In this document: positions 1 to 6,549 of the stretch, piece after piece
How the letters are laid out: each line of letters begins with the position of its first letter
Position numbering within the stretch: the stretch's first letter is position 1
NCBI GenBank assembly: GCA_934229335.1
Contig: CAKQDQ010000117.1
Span: forward strand, 1-7,373
DNA from: an uncultured Prevotella sp.
Lineage (GTDB): Bacteria; Bacteroidota; Bacteroidia; Bacteroidales; Bacteroidaceae
Reading direction: 5' to 3'
Length of the DNA stretch: 7,373 nt
Translations under genes and position numbers: made by a program
The notes under the pieces: model-generated
The model's input: only the letters and a program-made list of their open reading frames with translations
Told to the model about the DNA's origin: nothing
Database searches by the model: none

Positions 1-1092
1 TTCTTTCTTATTCACACCGTTAGCAGAGAAGTATATTTGCTTTGCTTCTTCATCTATTCTGATGACATCTCTTACATACCATCCCCCCTTGGTAATTTGT
101 CTTAATACCTTACCTGTCTTACAGTCTATCAAGTATAGGTGGTTGTAGTTATCGCGTTCGCTACTCCATATTAGCTGCTCGTTTCCCTTTGTAAAATGTC
201 TAAAGATGCGATTATAGCATACATATTTATCACTTGTCTCTTCCACTATAGGTCGCACCATACCGTCCTCTACATTCATCTCTAACACTCTGTATACCTT
301 GTGACCACGCTGATTGTACTCAAACGTAATGGCGCGACTATCTTCCGTCCATAATGGAGAATATAAGTCGTATTGACTATTGAACAGCTTTGTATCAGGA
401 ATAAGCCTTTTGGTACCATCTATGCTAAATATGCATGGCACCTTGAAACGTAGTTCATCACCAGGTTTGGCATATTCCTGTTTATGTAACTTTGGTTGTA
501 ATTGGTCTTTAGGAGAGGATTCTACATAGTATACATAGCGTTTTTCTGCGGGACGTATACGGCATAGCGCCACATACTTACTGTCTGGCGACCATCTTAT
601 GTCGCTGCTATAATAATTTCCTATTGTTCCATCGTAGGACAGTTGACGTTCTAACGTTCTGTCTTTAGAACGTACATATACGTTGTTTTCTTTTATGAAA
701 GCTGTCCATAGTCCGTTAGGAGATGTAACAGGCGAATATCCTTTCTCATCGTCCACCTCCATCCAATGCCTTCCACTCGGCTTGGGCATCCGACCTTGTT
801 CTTCTTGCAATAATACTTTTAATTTACTTGCATCTTGCTCTTCGTGCATAGTAAGGCTCTCCGTGTCTACAGTAACCATTCTATCACCATTAGGAGTATT
901 CCTTACATACCAAAAGCCTTTAGAATCTTCTTGCCATCTTGGATTGATATTAGTGTAATAACAATTTCTGCTACTATATCTCTGCTGCAGAGAGTATGCT
1001 CTTCTATAGTCATCTATTGTTCCCTGCGCAACGGACTTCGCCACGAAGAACACCAGTACGAGTGTTACTAAGGCAATATATCTTTTCTTCAT
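1..1092 (-). CDS. Secreted S9-family (dipeptidyl peptidase IV-like) peptidase, N-terminal part, cut by the window edge
   Basis: An open frame of 364 codons runs from an ATG at 1090-1092 to the left edge without a stop, so the C-terminal half is missing. Residues 1-22 form a Sec signal peptide (MKKR, then a hydrophobic stretch, then SVA before Gln23), so the product is exported to the periplasm or outer surface. The rest resembles the DPPIV N-terminal beta-propeller: WSPDSKYVAL (167-176), LWTEDSRAITFEYNQRGHKVYRV (near 247-269) and LIWSSERDNYNHLYLID (near 307-323) are typical blade segments. Known members cleave Xaa-Pro or similar dipeptides from peptide N-termini. The catalytic Ser/Asp/His domain lies beyond the window, so activity cannot be judged. 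No Shine-Dalgarno is visible. The gene follows the GH57 gene after 183 bp, with a hairpin between them, and is probably functionally unrelated to the glycogen genes. The family call is firm; the substrate is unknown. Confidence 0.88.
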   Translation of the reverse strand, partial: MKKRYIALVTLVLVFFVAKSVAQGTIDDYRRAYSLQQRYSSRNCYYTNINPRWQEDSKGFWYVRNTPNGDRMVTVDTESLTMHEEQDASKLKVLLQEEQGRMPKPSGRHWMEVDDEKGYSPVTSPNGLWTAFIKENNVYVRSKDRTLERQLSYDGTIGNYYSSDIRWSPDSKYVALCRIRPAEKRYVYYVESSPKDQLQPKLHKQEYAKPGDELRFKVPCIFSIDGTKRLIPDTKLFNSQYDLYSPLWTEDSRAITFEYNQRGHKVYRVLEMNVEDGMVRPIVEETSDKYVCYNRIFRHFTKGNEQLIWSSERDNYNHLYLIDCKTGKVLRQITKGGWYVRDVIRIDEEAKQIYFSANGVNKKE

Positions 1093-1143
1093 ACAATATA
1101 CTATGTTTGTTGTGTTGATATAAAAAGACGAAGAAGGACCTGA

Positions 1144-1181
1144 TTCACATACATAGTCTCTTAACAGATTATGTGTGTGAA
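1144..1181 (-). other. 16-bp inverted repeat between the GH57 and peptidase genes; possible terminator or leader hairpin
   Basis: Arms 1144-1159 (TTCACATACATAGTCT) and 1166-1181 (AGATTATGTGTGTGAA) pair at 14 of 16 positions around a 6-nt loop. The two exceptions would be G-U pairs in plus-strand RNA but A-C mismatches in minus-strand RNA. On the minus strand a T-rich stretch follows only about 18 nt after the stem (T5 at 1122-1126), so this is not a canonical intrinsic terminator. It could weakly end the GH57 transcript or sit in the leader of the peptidase gene. A second AT-rich repeat (1194-1201 with 1213-1220) lies just upstream. I saw no convincing promoter in 1093-1275. Confidence 0.45.
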
Positions 1182-1275
1182 ACACGTCCCCCTATTAATT
1201 TCTCAGTTTTATAAATTAATTCACTTTTGACTTTTTGAACGAATTACAAAACCTATCCAATATTATTTTATAAAC

Positions 1276-2628
1276 TTATTCTTCTATAGTTTTCTTTGTC
1301 GATGTGCTTTTCTTGGCAGAAGTTTTCTTCGCTGCCTCGTATTTTGCTAACTTTGTCTGCAAGCGCTGTATTTCTTTATCTTTCGCTTCTATTTCCTTTC
1401 CTTGGTTGGTAATAGTCGTAAGCATCTGTTCCAGTTCTTCGTTTTCTATTCCACCATATAGTGTACGTACTCGACTAATGAAATCGCCGAGGATGTTCAT
1501 ATAGTTTGTAAACGCATCAAATGGTCCATCGTATATTCCACGATCTATGTTCCAGTTGCTTGGCTTAGTTGTCATGAAACGGAAGTTGTTAGATGCCTGC
1601 AGATAGTCCCAGTCTTGCAACAACCTTGGTTCTTTCGCAATAAGCAGTCTGTCTGCAACACTATAAAGTTTATTGAATGCTTCACGTTGCATCTGGTTAC
1701 CAAGCCATACAGAGCAGTCACGTTCTTCGTCAACCCATGATAGTGTGTCAGGCACATCAATAGCCCCCACGCTTGGATATTTATCCACGACCTCGCCAGG
1801 AGTAAGAAATTCAAGTCCTGCGTTCTTTGCGCATACTGGTAATGCCTTTATAAATTCAAGAATATTGCTTGAAAGAGGTTGCGCAATACCCAGAGCTGAA
1901 AGTTCCATGAAAATATTTACAACTTGTTCACTTTCTGGACATGAAGCGAGGTTATTAATGTAGTTATCAGCGAACAAAGGATAACCTTCCCAAGAAGTAT
2001 TACTAAATCTTAAAGAGATGTCATCAGACGCATTAACATCACGTAACAACAGTTTAAGTCCAGGAGCCATATTGCAGTTGTATACAAAGTGTGGAGACTT
2101 CCAGCCTAAAACTTGTTTTGCTCCTTCGGTCAACATTCCCTTATAACCTAATGCGGCTACTTGTGCACCAATTTCGTCTGTATATATAAGAGAAGAATTA
2201 CGCATGACAGTTGGACGCTTACCAAAGTATTCTTCAATCTTATCTGACATCTTCTCTATGTCACGTTTGAAACTTTCTTCATTGGCAAGACCAGCAAGAC
2301 CGTGCGAATAAGGTTCTGTAAGGAATTCGACACATCCCGTCTCGTTCAGTTCTTGAAGTTTCTCTAATACTTGCGGAGCATGCATTTCTAACTGTTCCAT
2401 TCCTACGCCAGAGAGAGAAAAGGCAACGCGGAAATAATCGCCATGTTCTTTAATCATCTCATGAATGGTATTAAGAGCAGGCATATAGGAATGTTCTGTT
2501 ATGTAGTTGATGCTACGCTCGTTTTCGTAGTCATCATAATAATAATGGTCAGTACCGATATCAAAGAAACGATAACGCTTCAGGTGTATTATCTGGTGAA
2601 TTTCAAAGTATAAACATATAGTCTTCAT
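1276..2628 (-). CDS. GH57 alpha-amylase-like protein, probably catalytically incomplete, with C-terminal coiled coil
   Basis: 450 residues, cytoplasmic (no signal peptide). The start MKTICLYFEIHQIIHLKRYRFF matches the usual N-terminus of Bacteroidales GH57 proteins. Active family members are retaining alpha-amylases or 4-alpha-glucanotransferases using a Glu nucleophile and an Asp acid/base. Several GH57 motifs are visible but altered. Motif 1 reads HQIIH (11-15) instead of HQPxR. The nucleophile region reads RNSSLIYTDEIG (143-154), with Ser146 where related amylases have Glu (RNTELIY). The region usually like DYETFGEH reads ELSALGIAQ (242-250). The Asp motif SDDISLRF (201-208) is kept. Residues about 396-431 form a likely coiled coil, followed by a Lys/Ser/Thr-rich tail (434-450). 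It is the third gene after the debranching enzyme and glycosyltransferase, so a role in glycogen handling, such as binding or scaffolding, is inferred. Fold assignment is confident; lack of hydrolysis is likely but unproven. Confidence 0.88.
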   Translation of the reverse strand: MKTICLYFEIHQIIHLKRYRFFDIGTDHYYYDDYENERSINYITEHSYMPALNTIHEMIKEHGDYFRVAFSLSGVGMEQLEMHAPQVLEKLQELNETGCVEFLTEPYSHGLAGLANEESFKRDIEKMSDKIEEYFGKRPTVMRNSSLIYTDEIGAQVAALGYKGMLTEGAKQVLGWKSPHFVYNCNMAPGLKLLLRDVNASDDISLRFSNTSWEGYPLFADNYINNLASCPESEQVVNIFMELSALGIAQPLSSNILEFIKALPVCAKNAGLEFLTPGEVVDKYPSVGAIDVPDTLSWVDEERDCSVWLGNQMQREAFNKLYSVADRLLIAKEPRLLQDWDYLQASNNFRFMTTKPSNWNIDRGIYDGPFDAFTNYMNILGDFISRVRTLYGGIENEELEQMLTTITNQGKEIEAKDKEIQRLQTKLAKYEAAKKTSAKKSTSTKKTIEE

Positions 2629-2636
2629 AGTCAGTA

Positions 2637-2642
2637 CCTTCT
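2637..2642 (-). promoter_or_regulatory. Shine-Dalgarno-like AGAAGG before the GH57 gene
   Basis: AGAAGG on the minus strand stands 8 nt before the ATG at 2626-2628 and supports that start. The other two genes of the cluster and the peptidase gene have no comparable sequence, so this gene may be initiated differently from its neighbours. The match is short and could be chance. Confidence 0.45.
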
Positions 2643-2644
2643 GT

Positions 2645-2659
2645 CCTTATTGAATAAGG
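2645..2659 (-). repeat. Perfect 7-1-7 palindrome just upstream of the GH57 ribosome site
   Basis: CCTTATT, one base, then AATAAGG forms a perfect inverted repeat ending 2 nt before the Shine-Dalgarno-like site. A stem with a loop of 3 nt or more would have 6 bp. It lies in the 101-bp gap between the glycosyltransferase and GH57 genes. It could be an intercistronic RNA hairpin that stabilises or processes the message, or a protein-binding dyad. There is no T-run to make it a terminator. Confidence 0.4.
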
Positions 2660-2729
2660 TTCACGCTCGCGAAGGTTTCCGGGCTTTTAAATTTGTTGGA
2701 TTATGTGGCTATTGTTATTTATCCACTTC

Positions 2730-4031
2730 TTACTTAATATAGTTCGCGAGGTAGTCCTCGTTGTTAAAATATCCCCTGCTTAATAATTGGTCATAACATT
2801 GACGTATACGTAAGCCAACCTTCTCCCATGTTATATTATCAACTTCTTTCATACCTTCTTCCGCAAGATAATCATGGAATGACTGGTTAGTACATACAGA
2901 GTAAATTGCATCTGCCATAGCTTGTATGTCCCAATAATCTACTTTTAGAACGTTTGTCAATATCTCGCCACAACCAGATTGCTTGGATATTATAGAGGGA
3001 CAGCCACATTGCATAGCCTCTAACGGGGCAATTCCAAATGGCTCCGACACAGACGGCATGACGAAGACATCTGAATTTTTGTAACACTCATACACCTGTT
3101 TACCTCTTTGGAAGCCAGGGAAGTGACATCTGTCCGCTATTCCATAGGTTGCTGCAAGCTCTATCATTGCCTCCATCATATCTCCAGAACCAGCAAAACA
3201 GAATCTTATATTTTGTGTACGTTGTAAAACTAACTTCGCTGCCTCGATAAAGTACTCAGGACCTTTCTGCATAGTTATTCTGCCCAAATACGTTACCACT
3301 TTTTCATTCGGAATCTTATGCGGAACTATGTTGCGGTATTCTTCAGATAATGGGTAAACCGCATTGTGCATTGCAACACATTTTCGTGGGTCTTGGTGGT
3401 ACTGGTTAATTACGGTTTGCCTTGTTAGCTCTGATACACACATGATACAATCAGCATAGTCCATTCCGTTTTTCTCGATGGAATAAACGGTAGGATTAAC
3501 TTTGCCGCGTGAACGGTCGAAATCTGTAGCATGTACATGTATACACAATGGTTTACCACTCACCATTTTTGCATGTACGCCAGCAGGGTATGTCAGCCAG
3601 TCATGAGCATGAATTATGTCGAACTGTTCAGATCGTGCAAGCACCCCCGCAATAATAGAGAAGTTGTTAATCTCATCATGAAGGTTACCTGGATATCCGC
3701 CTGCAAATCCCATACAGCCTAAATCATCAAGTCCCTGCATATAGTTAAAGTCTGCATAGATATGATCACGAAAGCGGAAATAGTCTTCTGCGGTATGTCC
3801 AACGAACCTATCCTTAATATTATCATAGTTTACATCGCGCCAAACGATAGGGACCTGACTCATGTTAACTATCTTAAGGAATTTTTCTTCTTGGCCCACA
3901 GGACGTGGCATACAGAAAGTTGTCTCCACATCTCCCTGTACGGACAGTCCCTTTGTTATGCCATAGGAAGCCACCGCAAGTCCACCATATATTTTGGGAG
4001 GAAATTCCCACCCGAACATTAATACTTTCAT
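2730..4031 (-). CDS. GT-B glycosyltransferase (GT4-like), probable glycogen synthase-type enzyme
   Basis: 433 residues, cytoplasmic. The N-terminal domain opens with MKVLMFGWEFPPKIYGG (1-18), the glycine-rich acceptor/nucleotide loop of GT4/GT5 enzymes, and carries HAHDW (141-145) and HVHATDFDRS (165-174), as in starch and glycogen synthases. The C-terminal nucleotide-sugar domain has YLGRITMQKG (248-257), with Arg251 and Lys256 expected to hold the diphosphate, AGSGD (280-284), and the E-x7-E motif SEPFGIAPLE (Glu330, Glu338). All key residues look intact. Members of this fold transfer glucose from a nucleotide sugar to a growing alpha-1,4 chain. Placement between debranching enzyme and GH57 genes supports a glycogen role, but acceptor and donor (UDP- or ADP-glucose) cannot be read from sequence. 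It is 104 bp behind the debranching gene and probably cotranscribed with it. No Shine-Dalgarno is visible. Another retaining glycosyltransferase role, such as polysaccharide synthesis, is less likely. Confidence 0.9.
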   Translation of the reverse strand: MKVLMFGWEFPPKIYGGLAVASYGITKGLSVQGDVETTFCMPRPVGQEEKFLKIVNMSQVPIVWRDVNYDNIKDRFVGHTAEDYFRFRDHIYADFNYMQGLDDLGCMGFAGGYPGNLHDEINNFSIIAGVLARSEQFDIIHAHDWLTYPAGVHAKMVSGKPLCIHVHATDFDRSRGKVNPTVYSIEKNGMDYADCIMCVSELTRQTVINQYHQDPRKCVAMHNAVYPLSEEYRNIVPHKIPNEKVVTYLGRITMQKGPEYFIEAAKLVLQRTQNIRFCFAGSGDMMEAMIELAATYGIADRCHFPGFQRGKQVYECYKNSDVFVMPSVSEPFGIAPLEAMQCGCPSIISKQSGCGEILTNVLKVDYWDIQAMADAIYSVCTNQSFHDYLAEEGMKEVDNITWEKVGLRIRQCYDQLLSRGYFNNEDYLANYIK

Positions 4032-4081
4032 TGTTAGATTCTGTTTAGTTTTTAGTCGATGTGCGTGTAAGTTATTTCTCT

Positions 4082-4129
4082 ACACATACTTGCAGCTGAT
4101 GCTACAAGTAGCACATAAGGTATATGTGT
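4082..4129 (-). repeat. Nested hairpin in the gap between debranching enzyme and glycosyltransferase genes
   Basis: Outer arms ACACATA (4082-4088) and TATGTGT (4123-4129) enclose an inner hairpin TGCTA-CAAG-TAGCA (4100-4113). It fills much of the 104-bp gap, starting 6 bp after the debranching stop codon in transcription order. No T-run follows, so read-through into the glycosyltransferase gene is expected. It may protect or punctuate the polycistronic message. Confidence 0.4.
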
Positions 4130-4135
4130 GGTTTC

Positions 4136-6076
4136 TTAATCTTTATACTGGTCTATCAATTTCATAGAGCGTAGCACCTCGGCTACATTCATTGCAAATG
4201 CCATTGCGCCACGTCCATGGAACGGTGGATTTCCGTCAAATAGCTCAGATATTGTACCTGTTGCATGATACATCATCTCATCTTCATAGCCAACCATCTG
4301 TCGCTGAACGAAACTCAACCTTGTACGCTTAAATATCTTCAGGCACGCTTCCATATAGAAACCACCGAGCCATGGCCATGCTGTACCGTTATGGTAAGCG
4401 TAGTCACGTTTGGTCTGAGGACCTATATACATAGGATTGTATCCACCGCTCTTTGGCGAAAGTGTGCGCAAACCCTTCGGTGTAAGCAACTCTCGAGTAC
4501 AGAAGTCAAGCACCGCTTTTTGTTGCTGAATGCTCAATGGAGAAAAATCTAAAGCAACAGCAAATATCATGTTAGGGCGCACATTCAGATCTGTTATTCC
4601 TTCTTCCACATAATCTAACAGATATCCAGCCTCTGTTTCGAAAGTTTTTACAAAAGTCTCTTTCGTCTTCTCCGCTTTCTGTTCAGTCAGGTTTACGGCA
4701 TCAACATTTCCTGTTACCGCATATAGTTCTGCGTTAAACTTCAGAGCGTTATACCACAATGCATTAATCTCTACAACATAGCCTGTGCGGGGTACTACCG
4801 GCTTTCCATTTGCCATACTGTTCATCCACGTCATAGGTTTGTCTTTGCCCTCTGTACGCAACAAGCCATTATCAGAAGGTGTTAGATTAATGTGTTTACC
4901 ACTCTCTATATAATTAATAATATCTATTACAACATTACCATAGTCTTTCTGCGCCTGTTCTACACCTACTTTTTTAGCATATTGCTGAATAGCCCACACC
5001 GCCCATAACATTACATCGGGTTGTTCTATCTCGTGAATATCTACTGTAAGCGGTTTACCTAACATGAATTCATATACCGCTTTTATTGCAGTCTTCATTA
5101 CAAGGTGGAAGTATTCTGGTTCATCAATAGCGAGTGTAAGTCCAGGTAAAGATATAAATGTATCGCGAGCGCGAACCTTGAACCAAGGATAGCCTGCTAA
5201 CAGATAACGTTCATCATCTTTCTTAAAATGGAACTGATGCGCTGCAGCTACGAGCGTGTTATAGAAGTTATCACGCGGTTTACGCAGTTCTACTTCATCT
5301 TCAAAAGTCTTCTTTAGCGTACTTGGTTTTATCTCTTCCAAGGACGCCGCAAACACAATCTCATCACCTTTCTTACATTGTATTTCAAAGTATCCCGGTA
5401 CATAGAGATCTTCTACACATTCATATCCTCTATCTGCTTCTTTATAATACTCCAACCCCTTATACCAATTTGGGTCAAAAATAAATTCATTTCTCTTTGA
5501 CAGCTGCATATAGAGCATAGGATAGTTCGGATACATAGTAGTACTTATGCCACCACTGACTTTCTTGTAGTCTCTTAGAGCTTGGTAATTCTCATGAGTT
5601 AAGCTGTCAGCTCTACGAAACGCGAGATATGGTTTTAAGCGTAAAGTGACAGGAGAGTGTGCATCGTCAATGGTATAGCGTATCATGACCCTATCATTAT
5701 ACGTCTGGAATATTATTTCTTTTCTAAGTAATACTCCACCTACTCGGTAAATAGTTGTAGGAACCTTATCACAGCTATACTCGCGTATATACTTATGACC
5801 ATTAGGACTACATACACCACCCTGATAGAGATGCAGTCCAAGATTAAATTCTGCACCATGTTGTACAACTGTTGCATCGAGAGAAGATAGCAGAACATGG
5901 TTTTCATCGTCTATGTCCGGAATAGGTACTACCAGTAATCCGTGGTATTTACGGGTATTACAATCTACCACAGTACTCGCACTGTAAGCCCCTGAACGAC
6001 TGGTTCGTAAGACTTCTTTCCTCAGGGATTCCTGAAGATTGGTCATCAGGGCTTTCTCAAATTTCAGATAAGTCAT
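4136..6076 (-). CDS. Glycogen debranching enzyme, amylo-alpha-1,6-glucosidase type
   Basis: 646 residues, cytoplasmic. An N-terminal beta-rich domain (about 1-260, with SRSGAYSASTVVDCNTRKYHGLLV at 26-49) precedes an (alpha/alpha)6 barrel (about 265-640). Family signatures are AGYPWFKVRARDTFISLPGL (294-313, Asp305), PRTGYVVEINALWYNAL (429-445), YHNGTAWPWLGG (561-572) and GTISELFDG (607-615, Glu611). This matches the glucosidase half of eukaryotic-type debranching enzymes and their bacterial relatives, which hydrolyse the single alpha-1,6 glucose stub; a separate glucanotransferase would normally prepare that stub. It is not the GH13 GlgX type. The TWMD motif reads TWMN, with Asn419 (codon 4820-4822) where I recall Asp acting as general acid; activity therefore needs checking. 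The start fits the usual family N-terminus. It is first in the cluster, behind the promoter at 6250-6280 and a leader of about 165 nt. Confidence 0.92.
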   Translation of the reverse strand: MTYLKFEKALMTNLQESLRKEVLRTSRSGAYSASTVVDCNTRKYHGLLVVPIPDIDDENHVLLSSLDATVVQHGAEFNLGLHLYQGGVCSPNGHKYIREYSCDKVPTTIYRVGGVLLRKEIIFQTYNDRVMIRYTIDDAHSPVTLRLKPYLAFRRADSLTHENYQALRDYKKVSGGISTTMYPNYPMLYMQLSKRNEFIFDPNWYKGLEYYKEADRGYECVEDLYVPGYFEIQCKKGDEIVFAASLEEIKPSTLKKTFEDEVELRKPRDNFYNTLVAAAHQFHFKKDDERYLLAGYPWFKVRARDTFISLPGLTLAIDEPEYFHLVMKTAIKAVYEFMLGKPLTVDIHEIEQPDVMLWAVWAIQQYAKKVGVEQAQKDYGNVVIDIINYIESGKHINLTPSDNGLLRTEGKDKPMTWMNSMANGKPVVPRTGYVVEINALWYNALKFNAELYAVTGNVDAVNLTEQKAEKTKETFVKTFETEAGYLLDYVEEGITDLNVRPNMIFAVALDFSPLSIQQQKAVLDFCTRELLTPKGLRTLSPKSGGYNPMYIGPQTKRDYAYHNGTAWPWLGGFYMEACLKIFKRTRLSFVQRQMVGYEDEMMYHATGTISELFDGNPPFHGRGAMAFAMNVAEVLRSMKLIDQYKD

Positions 6077-6175
6077 AGATATAAATTTAAGGTTTTTTTA
6101 ATCATTTGATATACTATTCTATGCAATATAGAGACTATGACACCACTTACATGCTGTTTGCTCTTATTGCTAAGA

Positions 6176-6201
6176 ACTAATTTTTATTAGTCTAATAGAC
6201 T
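6176..6201 (-). other. Two mutually exclusive small hairpins in the glycogen operon leader
   Basis: ACTAAT-TTTT-ATTAGT (6176-6191) and AGTCTA-A-TAGACT (6189-6201) overlap by three bases, so only one can form fully at a time. They lie in the roughly 165-nt untranslated leader between the predicted promoter and the debranching start. The stems are short and AT-rich; switching is speculative. No known riboswitch core was recognised in 6077-6243. Confidence 0.25.
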
Positions 6202-6249
6202 TTCGGTAGGTTTAGTTTATTGACTAAAATCAAGATTTTTATCTCACTG

Positions 6250-6280
6250 CAAAGGTAGTGAATACTTTTTTAATTACAAA
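6250..6280 (-). promoter_or_regulatory. Bacteroidota-type promoter of the glycogen cluster
   Basis: On the minus strand, TTTG (6277-6280) is followed after exactly 19 nt by TACCTTTG (6250-6257). This fits the -33 TTTG and -7 TAnnTTTG elements recognised by the primary sigma factor of Bacteroidota. Transcription should begin around 6243-6245 and run into the debranching gene. T-tracts in plus coordinates (6282-6288, 6294-6299), read as A-tracts upstream of the -33 element, could act like an UP element. It is the only full-consensus promoter I found, consistent with one transcript for the three glycogen genes. Confidence 0.8.
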
Positions 6281-6303
6281 ATTTTTTTCTTACTTTTTTA
6301 TTC

Positions 6304-6377
6304 TTATAATAAAATTATAATGTTTTCTATATACGTAATGCTCCACAAGATCGCTTCTATTGCCATAATATAGAAAA
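6304..6377. repeat. Two AT-rich inverted repeats upstream of the glycogen promoter
   Basis: TTATAAT-AAA-ATTATAA (6304-6320) is a perfect 7-3-7 dyad about 24 bp upstream of the -33 element, where an activator could bind. Next to it, TTTTCTATAT (6323-6332) and ATATAGAAAA (6368-6377) form a perfect 10-bp inverted repeat separated by 35 nt. The base composition makes short AT dyads likely by chance, so function is uncertain. The rest of 6281-6480 holds no open reading frame or RNA gene that I could recognise. Confidence 0.35.
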
Positions 6378-6480
6378 GTGCGACAACAACGTATTGCAAT
6401 GTCTGAGGTCGTGTTTTTATGCAGTAACTTCGATTACAGCAATATCGTAGAATCATTAAGCCCTAATCGTAATATGATTT

Positions 6481-6546
6481 GATAGTTATCGCGTTCTGAT
6501 TAGATAGTTATCACGTTCCGATTTGATAGTTATCACAATACGTTTC
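6481..6546. repeat. Three tandem 22-bp repeats with a GATAGTTATC core
   Basis: GATAGTTATC recurs at 6481, 6503 and 6525, a strict 22-bp period. Units 1 and 2 agree at 19 of 22 positions; units 2 and 3 agree at 17, with the first 12 identical. The core is a GATAnnTATC dyad, as expected for a dimeric protein site. A degenerate half-unit (ATCG, then TGATTT) precedes the first copy at 6466-6480. The array lies between the protease terminator and the glycogen promoter, about 200 bp upstream of the latter. Because 22 is not a multiple of three and stops interrupt the frames, it is not coding. Confidence 0.8.
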
Positions 6547-6549
6547 TGT

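Noticed and set aside
146..159. A 14-nt exact match between the peptidase gene and the first 22-bp repeat unit (6483-6496)
   Set aside because: In the gene it encodes the conserved SERDNY part of a propeller motif, so the sequence is explained by coding. It is unlikely but possible by chance, and no longer homology surrounds it.
683..1071. Two plus-strand open frames of 78-91 codons
   Set aside because: They lie opposite the S9 peptidase, whose minus-strand reading has a signal peptide and family motifs; the plus-strand products resemble nothing recognisable.
1194..1220. AT-only 8-bp inverted repeat as a terminator of the GH57 gene
   Set aside because: The stem has no G-C pair and is followed on the minus strand by a G-rich stretch, not a T-run.
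1093..1275. Promoter for the peptidase gene
   Set aside because: A TAGGTTTTG near 1247-1255 resembles the -7 element but has one extra base and no -33 partner at the right distance.
1673..1963. Plus-strand open frame of 96 codons
   Set aside because: Fully opposite the GH57 gene, whose protein is clearly recognised; a shadow frame.
4265..4552. Plus-strand open frame of 95 codons
   Set aside because: Fully inside the debranching gene on the opposite strand, with no recognisable product.
6380..6418. Short stem followed by five T on the plus strand, like a terminator
   Set aside because: The stem is only 5 bp with a wobble pair and a 23-nt loop, and no plus-strand gene precedes it.
6481..6546. 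Possible CRISPR array
   Set aside because: The units are directly adjacent with no unique spacers of 30 bp or so, the cores are only 10-12 bp identical, and no cas gene is in view.
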